Source: an uncultured Coriobacteriia bacterium
GTDB taxonomy: Bacteria; Actinomycetota; Coriobacteriia; Coriobacteriales; QAMH01
NCBI GenBank assembly: GCA_948466335.1
Contig: CAOKAE010000015.1
Span: 1 to 39,399, forward strand
DNA length: 39,399 nucleotides
Direction of reading: 5' to 3'
Part shown: positions 24,914 through 32,219 of the stretch, one piece after another
Numbering within the stretch: position 1 is the stretch's first letter
How the letters are laid out: every line of letters starts with the position of its first letter
The notes under the pieces: model-generated
Told to the model about the DNA's origin: nothing
Seen by the model: only the letters and a program-made list of their open reading frames with translations
Database searches by the model: none
Translations under genes and position numbers: made by a program

Positions 24914-25800
24914 ACGTCATATCGATGAAGCGCGATCATGTGGTGCGCGCAACCGCCGCAAACGGAACCATCCGCGCCTTTGCCGTGTACTCGCGCAGCC
25001 TGGTCGAGGACGCCCGCGCCATGCATGGGCTGTCGCGCACGGCCACGGCGGCGCTCGGGCGCACGCTCACGGCCGCCGTCATGATGGGCACGATGATGAA
25101 GGGCGACAAGGACGCGCTCTCCATCGTCTTCAATGGCGATGGTTCCCTGGGCAACATCACCGCTACGGCCAAGTCCGATGGAAGCGTCAAGGGCTACGTG
25201 GGCAATCCGCAGGCCTCGCTGCCGTCGAAGGTGGGCGAGAAGCTTCGCGTGGGCGAGGTCGTCGGCAAGGGCACGCTGCGCATCATCTATGACCTCGCGA
25301 TGCGCGAGCCCTATAGTGGCGTCGTCGAGATCCAGTCCGGCGAGATTGCCGACGACATCGCGTACTATCTCACCTCGAGCGACCAGATTCCCTCGGCGGT
25401 ATCGCTGGGCGTGCTGCTCAACGAGGACAGCACGGTGCGCGAGGCCGGTGGATTCATCGTCCAGCTCATGGATGGCGCGACCGACGAGACGGCGGCACTT
25501 CTGGAGGAGCGCGTCGCGGCGCTGCCCTCCATGACCACGATGCTCACGGAAGGCGAGACGCCCGAGAGCATCCTGGAGCGCCTGCTGGGCGACATGGACC
25601 TGCAGGTTCTCGAAGACAAGCCCGTGGAATTTCGTTGCGATTGCACGCGCGAGCGTACCCTCAAGCTGCTGTCGCTCGTGAGCAAGGATGAGCTGCAGAG
25701 CATGGTGGACGAGGGCGAGGACGTCGAGATGGTTTGCGCGTTCTGCAACAGCAAGTACCTATACACGCCCGAGGAGATTGCGGGGTTGGTGGAGGACTAG
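24910..25800 (+). CDS. hslO: Redox-regulated chaperone Hsp33
   Basis: A 296-residue Hsp33. The N-terminal domain includes RATAANGTIRAFAV and the segment GDGSLGNITATAKSDGSVKGYV, characteristic of the family. The C-terminal redox switch has Cys243 and Cys245 (CDC) and Cys276 and Cys279 (CAFC), which hold Zn2+ when reduced and form disulfides on oxidation to activate holdase function. ATG 24910 overlaps the Nudix stop, giving translational coupling; a TTG at 24898 is less likely. All four switch cysteines are present, so it should be functional. Confidence 0.95.
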   Translation: MNVISMKRDHVVRATAANGTIRAFAVYSRSLVEDARAMHGLSRTATAALGRTLTAAVMMGTMMKGDKDALSIVFNGDGSLGNITATAKSDGSVKGYVGNPQASLPSKVGEKLRVGEVVGKGTLRIIYDLAMREPYSGVVEIQSGEIADDIAYYLTSSDQIPSAVSLGVLLNEDSTVREAGGFIVQLMDGATDETAALLEERVAALPSMTTMLTEGETPESILERLLGDMDLQVLEDKPVEFRCDCTRERTLKLLSLVSKDELQSMVDEGEDVEMVCAFCNSKYLYTPEEIAGLVED

Positions 25801-25823
25801 AGGCTGCCCTGACCGGCGGTTTT

Positions 25824-25908
25824 ACACTTTCATGAGCGAACTTTGGCGGAAATTCACACTTTCATGAGGGAACTTTCGAAGAAACTCGCATTTTTATGAG
25901 GGAATACG
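25824..25908. repeat. 32-bp-period tandem repeats, 2.7 copies
   Basis: Units start at 25824, 25856 and 25888. The first two share ACACTTTCATGAG-GAACTTT and continue with AAA-TC; the third is diverged (TTTTTATGAGGGAA). They lie between hslO and the antitoxin promoter. There are no spacers, so this is not CRISPR. They may bind a regulator or mark a past insertion. Confidence 0.75.
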
Positions 25909-25924
25909 CTTGTTTTCTAGAGAT

Positions 25925-25952
25925 GCTATACTTAATTACGAATTTGTATAGC
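25925..25952. promoter_or_regulatory. Toxin-antitoxin operator over the -10 box
   Basis: GCTATAC (25925-25931) and GTATAGC (25946-25952) are perfect inverted repeats with a 14-bp centre. The left arm overlaps a -10-like TATACT (25927-25932), and the right arm abuts the RBS AAGGAG (25953-25958). This is the usual place for antitoxin autorepression. Confidence 0.6.
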
Positions 25953-25963
25953 AAGGAGCTGCT

Positions 25964-26299
25964 ATGGAACAAGTGCAGATGAACACGCGCATCGGGGTCG
26001 AGGTCAAACGCGTTGGAGACGAGGTGCTTCGTCGCTATGGCTATTCACCCTCATCGGCGGTGCAGGCTCTCTGGGCTTATCTCGCTGAGCATAATGAGCC
26101 ACCCGCCTTCATGCCATCGAAAGCAACGCCAAACGACGTCGAAGCCAGGAAGCGTGAGGTTGCTGACGGGGTCGGACTTGCTATAAGGCTTGCAGTCGAA
26201 GCTGGGGTGATTTCTTCCGGTGCAGGTTGGGTTGATGAGCTCGATTATGACGAGCTGCGAGAATTGGCCTGGGAGGAACGAGGCGTCTTCGATGACTGA
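25964..26299 (+). CDS. RelB/DinJ-like antitoxin
   Basis: A 111-residue protein. Its start, QVQMNTRIGVEVKRVGDEVLRRYGYSPSSAVQALWAYL, resembles the ribbon-helix-helix DNA-binding domain of the RelB/DinJ family (TRI.-V...--VL...G-S.S.AV.A). The C-terminal part is acidic (ELDYDELRELAWEERG) and would wrap the toxin. RBS AAGGAG is 5 bases before ATG 25964. It overlaps the PIN toxin gene by 8 bp, a typical coupled antitoxin-toxin order. Pairing of this antitoxin type with a PIN toxin is less usual than with RelE/YafQ. Confidence 0.78.
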   Translation: MEQVQMNTRIGVEVKRVGDEVLRRYGYSPSSAVQALWAYLAEHNEPPAFMPSKATPNDVEARKREVADGVGLAIRLAVEAGVISSGAGWVDELDYDELRELAWEERGVFDD

Positions 26300-26774
26300 T
26301 AGTCACCTCACCCTGCTTATCGATACAAATATCTGGCTAGATTATTATTTGGGGCGTAAGGGTGCCGCAGATGCTGCGGCTGCCGTCCAATGCGCGCTTG
26401 ATCATGAGGATGCGATTGTTGTCACGCCGGGTATTCTCAAGGACGTGTTCTATCTTGTCGGTTCAACGATTAAAAGAAGGGCGCGCAAAGAGGAGGGGAG
26501 CCTGAGTGAAAGCTCTGCCCTGGTAGCTAACGAGGCCTCATGGGCGTGCCTGTCAAGCATGCAAGGCTTGGCTGCTGTTTTGAACCAGGGCTTCGGCGAG
26601 CATTTGGAAGCGAGCGCCTTGCGCCCGAAGAATGCAGATTACGAGGATAACTTGCTTCTCGCCACAGCGAGGAATGCCAAACTTGATTACATCATCACGA
26701 GTGATAAGGGCCTGCTGGCAAACGAGGTGGTGCCGGCGCTCGCGCCGGCAGAGTATGCGGGGCTGAAGCGATAA
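26292..26774 (+). CDS. PIN-domain toxin (VapC-like ribonuclease)
   Basis: A 160-residue PIN-fold protein. Acidic active-site residues appear as Asp11 (LLIDTNIWLDYY), Asp119 (ADYEDNLLLATA) and Asp138 (YIITSDKGL); these coordinate Mg2+ for RNA cleavage. ATG 26292 lies inside the end of the antitoxin gene, and a longer upstream frame is only antitoxin shadow. VapC-type toxins cleave tRNA or rRNA when freed from the antitoxin. A GC-rich hairpin lies in its last codons (26731-26750). It converges on the 655-codon unknown gene. Confidence 0.85.
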   Translation: MTDSHLTLLIDTNIWLDYYLGRKGAADAAAAVQCALDHEDAIVVTPGILKDVFYLVGSTIKRRARKEEGSLSESSALVANEASWACLSSMQGLAAVLNQGFGEHLEASALRPKNADYEDNLLLATARNAKLDYIITSDKGLLANEVVPALAPAEYAGLKR

Positions 26775-26827
26775 AGGAAAAAGGGAGCACAAGCCTTTTT
26801 ATACAGATGCTTACGAGAATGGGATGC

Positions 26828-28795
26828 TCAGGCCTGTTTTGAAATGCTGTTACATTTTGCGACGTATGCGCCAAGCTCCCTCTTGTTGTTCTCGAGTTTT
26901 TGCAGCTCATTGCTAATTCGAAAGATGTCATCGGAAATAAAGCGCTCTTGCTCTCGTACCCAATTGTGCTCACCGGATTCGATGACGGGGCTCTTCATTT
27001 TTGAACGTATTTCCTCCAGCTGTGATTCAAGTCGCTTTTTCTCTTGTTGATATTTTGAGAGGACGGGATCAAGTGATGTGACGATATGTTCTTCAGCTTG
27101 CCGCCTTATGTCTTGGCATATTTCAAGTAGCGAGACGATAACGGACTGCAGTTTGGTAAAGGCAGCTATCGATTTAAGCTCATTAAAGAGATTGAGAGCT
27201 ACTCTTGCTTTCTTGATACGAAACTGAATTAAGTCGAAGTTTTTGTATGTGCGAATAAAATATCCTGGGTACGGTATAGTCTCATCTGCGAGGGCGTCAA
27301 TGCCCTCTGCTTGTCCAAACCGTTTATATAGCTCTGTGAGCAGTTTTTGGCGTGCTAATCCAACGCGAACGAAATCGACGGAATTGTTATTCTCGGAATT
27401 TAGGCTAAATGTGCTCTGTATCTTCGATTGCAGCTCAAGGCTATAGTTTAGTCTCTGGTTGTCCTGATCCCTGCTAACGCTCATGACAAAGTTCAATATT
27501 TGCTGTTTATCTTCGTTGCTGAGGTCAACAGCAGAAGGACACCTGTATACATCCGATGGGTTCCATTCGTCATACAAAACGAGGCTAAGACTATCTTGGG
27601 AGACGAGGTCGTTAAAACAATTGAGGTCCGTGAATTGCAAAAACGTAGACGCACATGAGACCATACGAAGCAAGTCTTTTAGCTCGATAAGGGCACGAGC
27701 AAAATACTTTTCAATAAATGCGACTTCTCCAATGGCATTGAACTCCTGCCAGTATTCAACTGCGTTTTCGAAGCATAATTTATAACTTGCAGGGGCGAGT
27801 TCGTACATGTCGGTGAAACCGGCCAATTCGAACAAGTGAGCTATGTTGTAAAAGATAATCAGCGGCGCATTAACTGCGTTTATGCCTTTGTAACATAGTA
27901 TTGATAAGAAATAGCTTGATCGACCGAATCCGAAGTTCGTCTTTAGTTCAATTTTCAAATCACCTGATGCGTCGAGATTTATCTGGAAATTATCCCACCC
28001 CAGTTTTCTAGATGAGTAAGCTACGACTTGGGGGTCTGCATCATAGCGGGCGTAAAGATCTTCAAGAATGGATGCCTGATAGTACTCAGGTAAATTGTCA
28101 ATGAGGCACTGATTTCCCGGCGTGATGACATAATCAAGTTCTGAACTCCCATAAGCTCCATTGAAACAACGACAATAGCTCTTTTTCGAGAACAAGCCAG
28201 GGACTAAAGAACGCGCCGTTTGTACAAATTCAGCGAATCTTTTGTCGTAATCGTCGAGGCATGCCACAAGCTTTCCACGCATTGTATCTAGTTTATTAAG
28301 GAGAGAGGCTGCATTCTTCCGGTTAAAGTCGCTGGGCAATTTCGAACCCCTCTCCAGGCTTTCTTCCTGGAGAGGGGCTTGGCGTATTGCATTTTCCCGA
28401 TCAGCGAGATATGAGACCGTATTGGGAGACAGCCATTGCGCATGGGGAGATACAGGGACCAAAACCCTAGGGTGCTGCTGACCGCATGTGGCCGCCAGCA
28501 GATTGTCATAAGTCCTAAGGACTCGTTGCATGTAGGTGTTATCTGCATCTCGATAAAAGGGCTGTGCGAAGTCTGGATTCTCTGTGGCAACAAGCTCGTC
28601 GAATAGCTCTTTGGCCCTTCGATGATCCCAGCCATGTATCGTGGCGCTCATTTCTTTGAACTTATCGACGATTTGCGAATTGTATGGAATACGCTCATAG
28701 CAAACGAACAGCTCTCCGCTTTCCTTGCGCTTAATCAGGCACATGACGTCAGTTGCAATTTCGCCAGAATCGATATGGGAGCTGGGGCTATCCAA
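26828..28795 (-). CDS. Unrecognised 655-residue protein with C-terminal coiled coil, likely acquired and phase-variable
   Basis: I do not recognise this family. The 655-residue product has no signal peptide or membrane helices. The N-terminal part (residues about 10-80) looks like mixed alpha/beta, the middle contains LKTNFGFGRSSYFLSILCYKG, and about residues 560-650 are strongly helical and charged (SKYQQEKKRLESQLEEIRSKM and EQERFISDDIFRISNELQKLENNKREL), suggesting a coiled coil. By eye the gene is much AT-richer than its neighbours and uses codons rare elsewhere, so it was probably acquired. TTG 28795 is the only good start in frame before the upstream TGA, with AAGGCAGGA as RBS; an ATG lies 17 codons in. 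Its promoter spacer contains a C14 tract. It sits beside a toxin-antitoxin pair. A defence role is speculation. Confidence 0.8.
   Translation of the reverse strand: MDSPSSHIDSGEIATDVMCLIKRKESGELFVCYERIPYNSQIVDKFKEMSATIHGWDHRRAKELFDELVATENPDFAQPFYRDADNTYMQRVLRTYDNLLAATCGQQHPRVLVPVSPHAQWLSPNTVSYLADRENAIRQAPLQEESLERGSKLPSDFNRKNAASLLNKLDTMRGKLVACLDDYDKRFAEFVQTARSLVPGLFSKKSYCRCFNGAYGSSELDYVITPGNQCLIDNLPEYYQASILEDLYARYDADPQVVAYSSRKLGWDNFQINLDASGDLKIELKTNFGFGRSSYFLSILCYKGINAVNAPLIIFYNIAHLFELAGFTDMYELAPASYKLCFENAVEYWQEFNAIGEVAFIEKYFARALIELKDLLRMVSCASTFLQFTDLNCFNDLVSQDSLSLVLYDEWNPSDVYRCPSAVDLSNEDKQQILNFVMSVSRDQDNQRLNYSLELQSKIQSTFSLNSENNNSVDFVRVGLARQKLLTELYKRFGQAEGIDALADETIPYPGYFIRTYKNFDLIQFRIKKARVALNLFNELKSIAAFTKLQSVIVSLLEICQDIRRQAEEHIVTSLDPVLSKYQQEKKRLESQLEEIRSKMKSPVIESGEHNWVREQERFISDDIFRISNELQKLENNKRELGAYVAKCNSISKQA
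28347..28377. repeat. Strong hairpin inside the unknown gene
   Basis: CCCCTCTCCAGG (28347-28358) and CCTGGAGAGGGG (28366-28377) form a perfect 12-bp stem with a 7-nt loop, in otherwise AT-rich coding sequence (codons for APLQEESLERG). It could pause transcription or mark an insertion. Confidence 0.75.
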
Positions 28796-28869
28796 CGAGA
28801 GTCCTGCCTTTCGTGGCCGGCGTGTTTCCAGAGGGCGTCTATTGGTTTTGAATACGCGTTGCTCTCGTC

Positions 28870-28901
28870 ATTATCGGGGGGGGGGGGGGTAAATTCGTCA
28901 A
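28870..28901 (-). promoter_or_regulatory. Candidate phase-variable promoter with C14 spacer tract
   Basis: On the minus strand TTGACG (28901-28896) and GATAAT (28875-28870) are separated by 20 bp, made of AATTTA plus fourteen C. With eleven C the spacer would be the optimal 17 bp. Homopolymer slippage would therefore tune transcription of the 655-codon gene, as in known poly-G/poly-C promoters. The predicted leader is about 68 nt. Box recognition is by eye. Confidence 0.6.
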
Positions 28902-28920
28902 GCGACTTGTAACGCTTGAC
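28897..28920. promoter_or_regulatory. Inverted repeat over the -35 box
   Basis: GTCAAGCG (28897-28904) and CGCTTGAC (28913-28920) are perfect inverted repeats with an 8-bp centre. The left arm overlaps the minus-strand TTGACG box, so a repressor or activator may bind here. Confidence 0.5.
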
Positions 28921-28954
28921 CTTAGATGACGCGCTGATTACGGCATTGCCTTCA

Positions 28955-28960
28955 TATAAT
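28955..28960 (+). promoter_or_regulatory. -10 box for the papain-like-fold candidate
   Basis: TATAAT on the plus strand 27 bp before the start at 28988, with only a weak -35 (CGCTGA, 28932-28937). Confidence 0.5.
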
Positions 28961-28987
28961 GTAAGGCCTCATCACAAAGGAGCCATC

Positions 28988-29677
28988 ATGCACGAATCGT
29001 TCAAGACCTGGGAAACCAACAAGACGCTCGAGCATGCGCACAAGATTCAGGAGCGCGAGGCGATTCCCCAATCCACGTGGGATGTCGCGCCGAAGGATGC
29101 GTACTGCATCTTCATGCTCTTCAACCTGGAAGCTGCCGATGACGAAGGTCATTGCATTTTGGCACTCGGCCCGACCGATGGCGCTCTCGAGACCTATTCG
29201 TACTATCGCCACAGCACCAAGATCGAGGCGCCCGGCATCATGGCGTGTCTGAAGGATCCCATGACTTTCGAGCGGCTATGCGATGGGAGCGGCTGGATCG
29301 TCCACGGGCAGCCCGGCAACTACTGGAACGAGCATGTGAACGCCGCTATCGCCCTATGGTGCGACAAGGCAGCCTACGAGAAGGCCCGTGCCTACGCCGA
29401 AGCCAAGAAGGCAAACACGGGTACGTACAACCTCGTCACCTACAACTGCCTGACCTTCGTTGACGATGCACTCAAGCAGGCGGGTATACGTCTTGCGACA
29501 AAGAGTGGCAAGCGCGTGCGCACCATCGTTCCCAAGGAAGCGTTCTTCGAAATCGACAATGTCGAAGGAGCCCATAAGTTCGAGGCGTGGAAGTACTGGT
29601 TTGACTTGGGCAAGGCTCCGGATAACGGCCTGCGCACCATCGACGATGTGCCCGGCCAGGACAAGCCTCTCGAGTAG
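28988..29677 (+). CDS. Uncharacterised protein, possible permuted papain-like (NlpC/LRAT-type) fold
   Basis: A 229-residue protein with no signal peptide or membrane helix. DDEGHCILALGP places His55 in a GH context, and TGTYNLVTYNCLTFVDDALKQAG has Asn153-Cys154 at the start of a helix. A GH strand followed later by an NC-helix is the arrangement of permuted papain-like enzymes (LRAT, DUF4105-like and related amidases or acyltransferases), so a Cys/His hydrolase or transferase is plausible. AAAGGAG precedes the ATG. Base composition is closer to the chromosomal norm than the neighbour at 26828-28795. It converges with the cysteine synthase-like gene. The fold call is inference. Confidence 0.7.
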   Translation: MHESFKTWETNKTLEHAHKIQEREAIPQSTWDVAPKDAYCIFMLFNLEAADDEGHCILALGPTDGALETYSYYRHSTKIEAPGIMACLKDPMTFERLCDGSGWIVHGQPGNYWNEHVNAAIALWCDKAAYEKARAYAEAKKANTGTYNLVTYNCLTFVDDALKQAGIRLATKSGKRVRTIVPKEAFFEIDNVEGAHKFEAWKYWFDLGKAPDNGLRTIDDVPGQDKPLE

Positions 29678-29685
29678 GACGCTTC

Positions 29686-30627
29686 TTACTCCCCGAACAG
29701 CGGGGTGGAGAAGTAGCGCTCGCCGGTGTCGGTGAGGACGGTGAGCACGCAGGCGTCCGGTCCGAGTTCGCGCCCCAGACGCAGGGCCGCCACCACGTTG
29801 GTGCCGCTCGAGATGCCGCAGAGCAGGCCCTCGTCACGGGCGAGGCGTTGCGCCATGTCGATGGCCTCGTCATCGCTCACCACGCAAGTCGCGTCGATCA
29901 CGCTCTGGTCGAGGATGGCGGGGATGACGCCGTCACCGATGCCCATCTGCAGATGCGTGCCGATGTTGCCGCCTGCGAGCATCGCGGCATTCTCGGGTTC
30001 GGCTGCCCAGACGATGGTGGCGGGGTTTGCCTCCTTGAGGGCACTGCCGATGCCAGTGAGAGATCCACCCGTGCCAAAGCCGCAGGCAAAGCCGTCGATG
30101 ACGATGCCGGAATCGGCAGCATCCTCGAGGATTTCGACTGCCGTTTGCGTGCGCTGGATGGCCACGTTGTCGACGTTCGAGAACTGGTCTGGCATGAAGG
30201 CGTCAGGGTCTGCCGCCGTTTGCTCGCGTGCGATGGCGGCGCAGGTCTCGATGGCCTTGCCGATGTCACCGTCATCATGCACGAGCTCGATTTGCGCCCC
30301 GTAGGCCTCGCAGATCTTACGACGCTCGACCGAGACGGAGTCGGGCATGATGATGCGCACGTCGTAGCCGCGCACCGCGCCCACGAGGGCCAGGCCGATG
30401 CCCTGGTTGCCGCTCGTCGGCTCGATGATGGTGGTCTTTCCGGGCTGGATTTCGCCGCGCCTTTCGGCTTGGACGATCATGTTGTACGCCGTGCGCGTCT
30501 TGATCGAGCCACCGACGTTGAGCGCCTCGAACTTCACGAGAATCTGCGCGCAGCCCTCGTCGGGGATGTTGCGTAGCCGGATGAGGGGCGTGTGCCCCAT
30601 TGCCTCGAGCACGTTGTCGTAAACCAT
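29686..30627 (-). CDS. Cysteine synthase-family PLP enzyme
   Basis: A 313-residue fold-type II PLP enzyme. Lys43 in NVGGSIKTRTA is the Schiff-base lysine, EPTSGNQGIGLA is the substrate (asparagine) loop, and GFGTGGSLTGIG binds the PLP phosphate. EPENAAMLAGG and GDGVIPAILD further support O-acetylserine sulfhydrylase or a close relative. The lysine motif is SIKTRTA rather than the usual SVKDR, and the product could be another beta-substituted alanine (for example diaminopropionate) instead of cysteine. GAGGAACGC precedes ATG 30627. No serine acetyltransferase is adjacent. Confidence 0.85.
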   Translation of the reverse strand: MVYDNVLEAMGHTPLIRLRNIPDEGCAQILVKFEALNVGGSIKTRTAYNMIVQAERRGEIQPGKTTIIEPTSGNQGIGLALVGAVRGYDVRIIMPDSVSVERRKICEAYGAQIELVHDDGDIGKAIETCAAIAREQTAADPDAFMPDQFSNVDNVAIQRTQTAVEILEDAADSGIVIDGFACGFGTGGSLTGIGSALKEANPATIVWAAEPENAAMLAGGNIGTHLQMGIGDGVIPAILDQSVIDATCVVSDDEAIDMAQRLARDEGLLCGISSGTNVVAALRLGRELGPDACVLTVLTDTGERYFSTPLFGE

Positions 30628-30815
30628 GCGTTCCTCTTACGTCATGTCGCCGGACGGGCGGCCTGTCGTCCGAATTTCCTCGGAGATTATACGCGAAGGC
30701 ATTGATGCCACCGTGGGGTTTCGCTTCCGTTTCCCAACCGTTTTTTGGAACGGGGCCGTGGTACCATGTCTGCTTACCGCGCTGGGGAGAGCGCGCCGGA
30801 CAAGCGAGGGATGAG

Positions 30816-32207
30816 ATGGCACAACGAGCGAGGTTTTCAAGCAACATCGGCTTTCTGCTGGTAAGCGCCGGCTGCGCGATCGGATTGGGCAACGTCTGGC
30901 GTTTCCCCTACATCACGGGCGAGTACGGCGGCGCGGCCTTCATCCTTCTCTACATCTTCTTCCTCGTGCTCTTCGGCCTGCCCATGCTCACCATGGAGTA
31001 CACGGTGGGTCGTGCGAGCCAGAAGTCGATATCGCGCGCCTTTGACGTGCTCGAGCCCGAGGGAACCAAGTGGCATTTCATGCGCTGGGTGGGCTTCATC
31101 GGCAACTTCATGCTCATGATGTTCTACACCTGCGTCGCGGGCTGGATGCTCAACTACTTCGTCAAGATGTCGGCGGGCGAGTTCAATGGCATGGACACGG
31201 CCCAGGTGGGCGGGGTTTTCGAGGCCATGCTCGCCAATCCCGGCGAGGTCGTCCTCTGGACGGTCATCGTGTGCGTGGTTGGCATGCTCGTTTGCGGGCT
31301 GGGCGTGAACAAGGGCGTCGAGCGCGTCACCAAGTTCATGATGTGCGCCCTGTTCGTCATCTTGCTCGTGCTCGTCATTCGTGCCGTTACCCTGCCGGGC
31401 GCCGAGGGCGGCCTAGCGTTCTATCTCATGCCGGACTTCTCCAAGATGTTCGCGAACGGCCCCGGTGGCTTTGCCGAGGTGGTCTACGCCGCCATGGGCC
31501 AGAGTTTCTTCACGCTCTCCATCGGCATCGGCTCCATGGAGATCTTCGGTAGCTACCTGGGCAAGGAGCGTCGCATCTTTGGTCAGGCGCTGTCCGTCGG
31601 TGTGCTCGACACCATCATCGCGCTCATGGCCGGCCTCATCATCTTCCCCGCCTGCTTCGCCTTTGGCGTCGACCCGGGAAGCGGTCCCGGCCTTGTCTTC
31701 GTGACCCTGCCCAACGTCTTCGCGCAAATGTGGCTTGGCCAGCTCTGGGGCGCGCTCTTCTTCCTGTTCATGTCCTTTGCGGCGCTCTCCACGGTCATTG
31801 CCGTGTTCGAGAACATCATCGCGATGTTCATGGACTACAAGGGCTGGGATCGCCCCAAGACCGTGCGCATCGCGCTCGTGCTCATCACCATTCTGTCGCT
31901 GCCCTGCGCGCTGGGCTTCAACGTGCTTGCCGGCGTGCAGGTTCCGGGCATCGGCGACATCCAGGGCATCGAGGACTTCATCGTCTCGAATAACCTGCTG
32001 CCCCTGGGCTCGCTCGTGTTCCTGCTCTTCTGCACGCGCAAGTTTGGCTGGGGTTGGAAGAACTTCATCAAGGAAGTCGACACGGGCGAGGGCATGAGGT
32101 TTCCGCAGTGGATGCACGGCTGGGTGAGCTATTGCATCCCCGTGCTGCTCATCATCGTCTTCGTTATGGGCTGGATGCCCATCATCGGAGGCTGGCTCGG
32201 CCTTTAG
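30816..32207 (+). CDS. Sodium-dependent SLC6/NSS-family amino acid transporter
   Basis: A 463-residue membrane protein with about 11-12 helices. The family signature SAGCAIGLGNVWRFPYITGEYGGAAF in helix 1 (about residues 17-42; GNVWRFPY at 25-32) holds the sodium and substrate sites, as in LeuT. Later SIGIGSMEIFGSYL (helix 6 region) and FAALSTVIAVFENIIA (helix 8) fit the family. It would co-import an amino acid with Na+. ATG 30816 with GAGGGATG upstream is preferred to upstream frames. The 188-bp gap before it has no gene and no clear promoter. Eleven-helix bacterial members are often tyrosine or tryptophan transporters, but the substrate is unknown here. Confidence 0.92.
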   Translation: MAQRARFSSNIGFLLVSAGCAIGLGNVWRFPYITGEYGGAAFILLYIFFLVLFGLPMLTMEYTVGRASQKSISRAFDVLEPEGTKWHFMRWVGFIGNFMLMMFYTCVAGWMLNYFVKMSAGEFNGMDTAQVGGVFEAMLANPGEVVLWTVIVCVVGMLVCGLGVNKGVERVTKFMMCALFVILLVLVIRAVTLPGAEGGLAFYLMPDFSKMFANGPGGFAEVVYAAMGQSFFTLSIGIGSMEIFGSYLGKERRIFGQALSVGVLDTIIALMAGLIIFPACFAFGVDPGSGPGLVFVTLPNVFAQMWLGQLWGALFFLFMSFAALSTVIAVFENIIAMFMDYKGWDRPKTVRIALVLITILSLPCALGFNVLAGVQVPGIGDIQGIEDFIVSNNLLPLGSLVFLLFCTRKFGWGWKNFIKEVDTGEGMRFPQWMHGWVSYCIPVLLIIVFVMGWMPIIGGWLGL

Positions 32208-32219
32208 GGCATGCGGGCG

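Noticed and set aside
25824-25908. CRISPR array
   Set aside because: The repeats are directly adjacent without spacers, only 2.7 units, and no cas genes are present.
26731-26750. Terminator hairpin at the end of the PIN toxin gene
   Set aside because: The stem is inside the coding region and has no T-run after it; it is probably due to Pro/Ala codons.
28622-28912. Short plus-strand frame across the G14 tract that could be a phase-variable coding gene
   Set aside because: It overlaps the real minus-strand gene for most of its length, has no RBS, and its product is unlike any protein; the tract fits a promoter spacer better.
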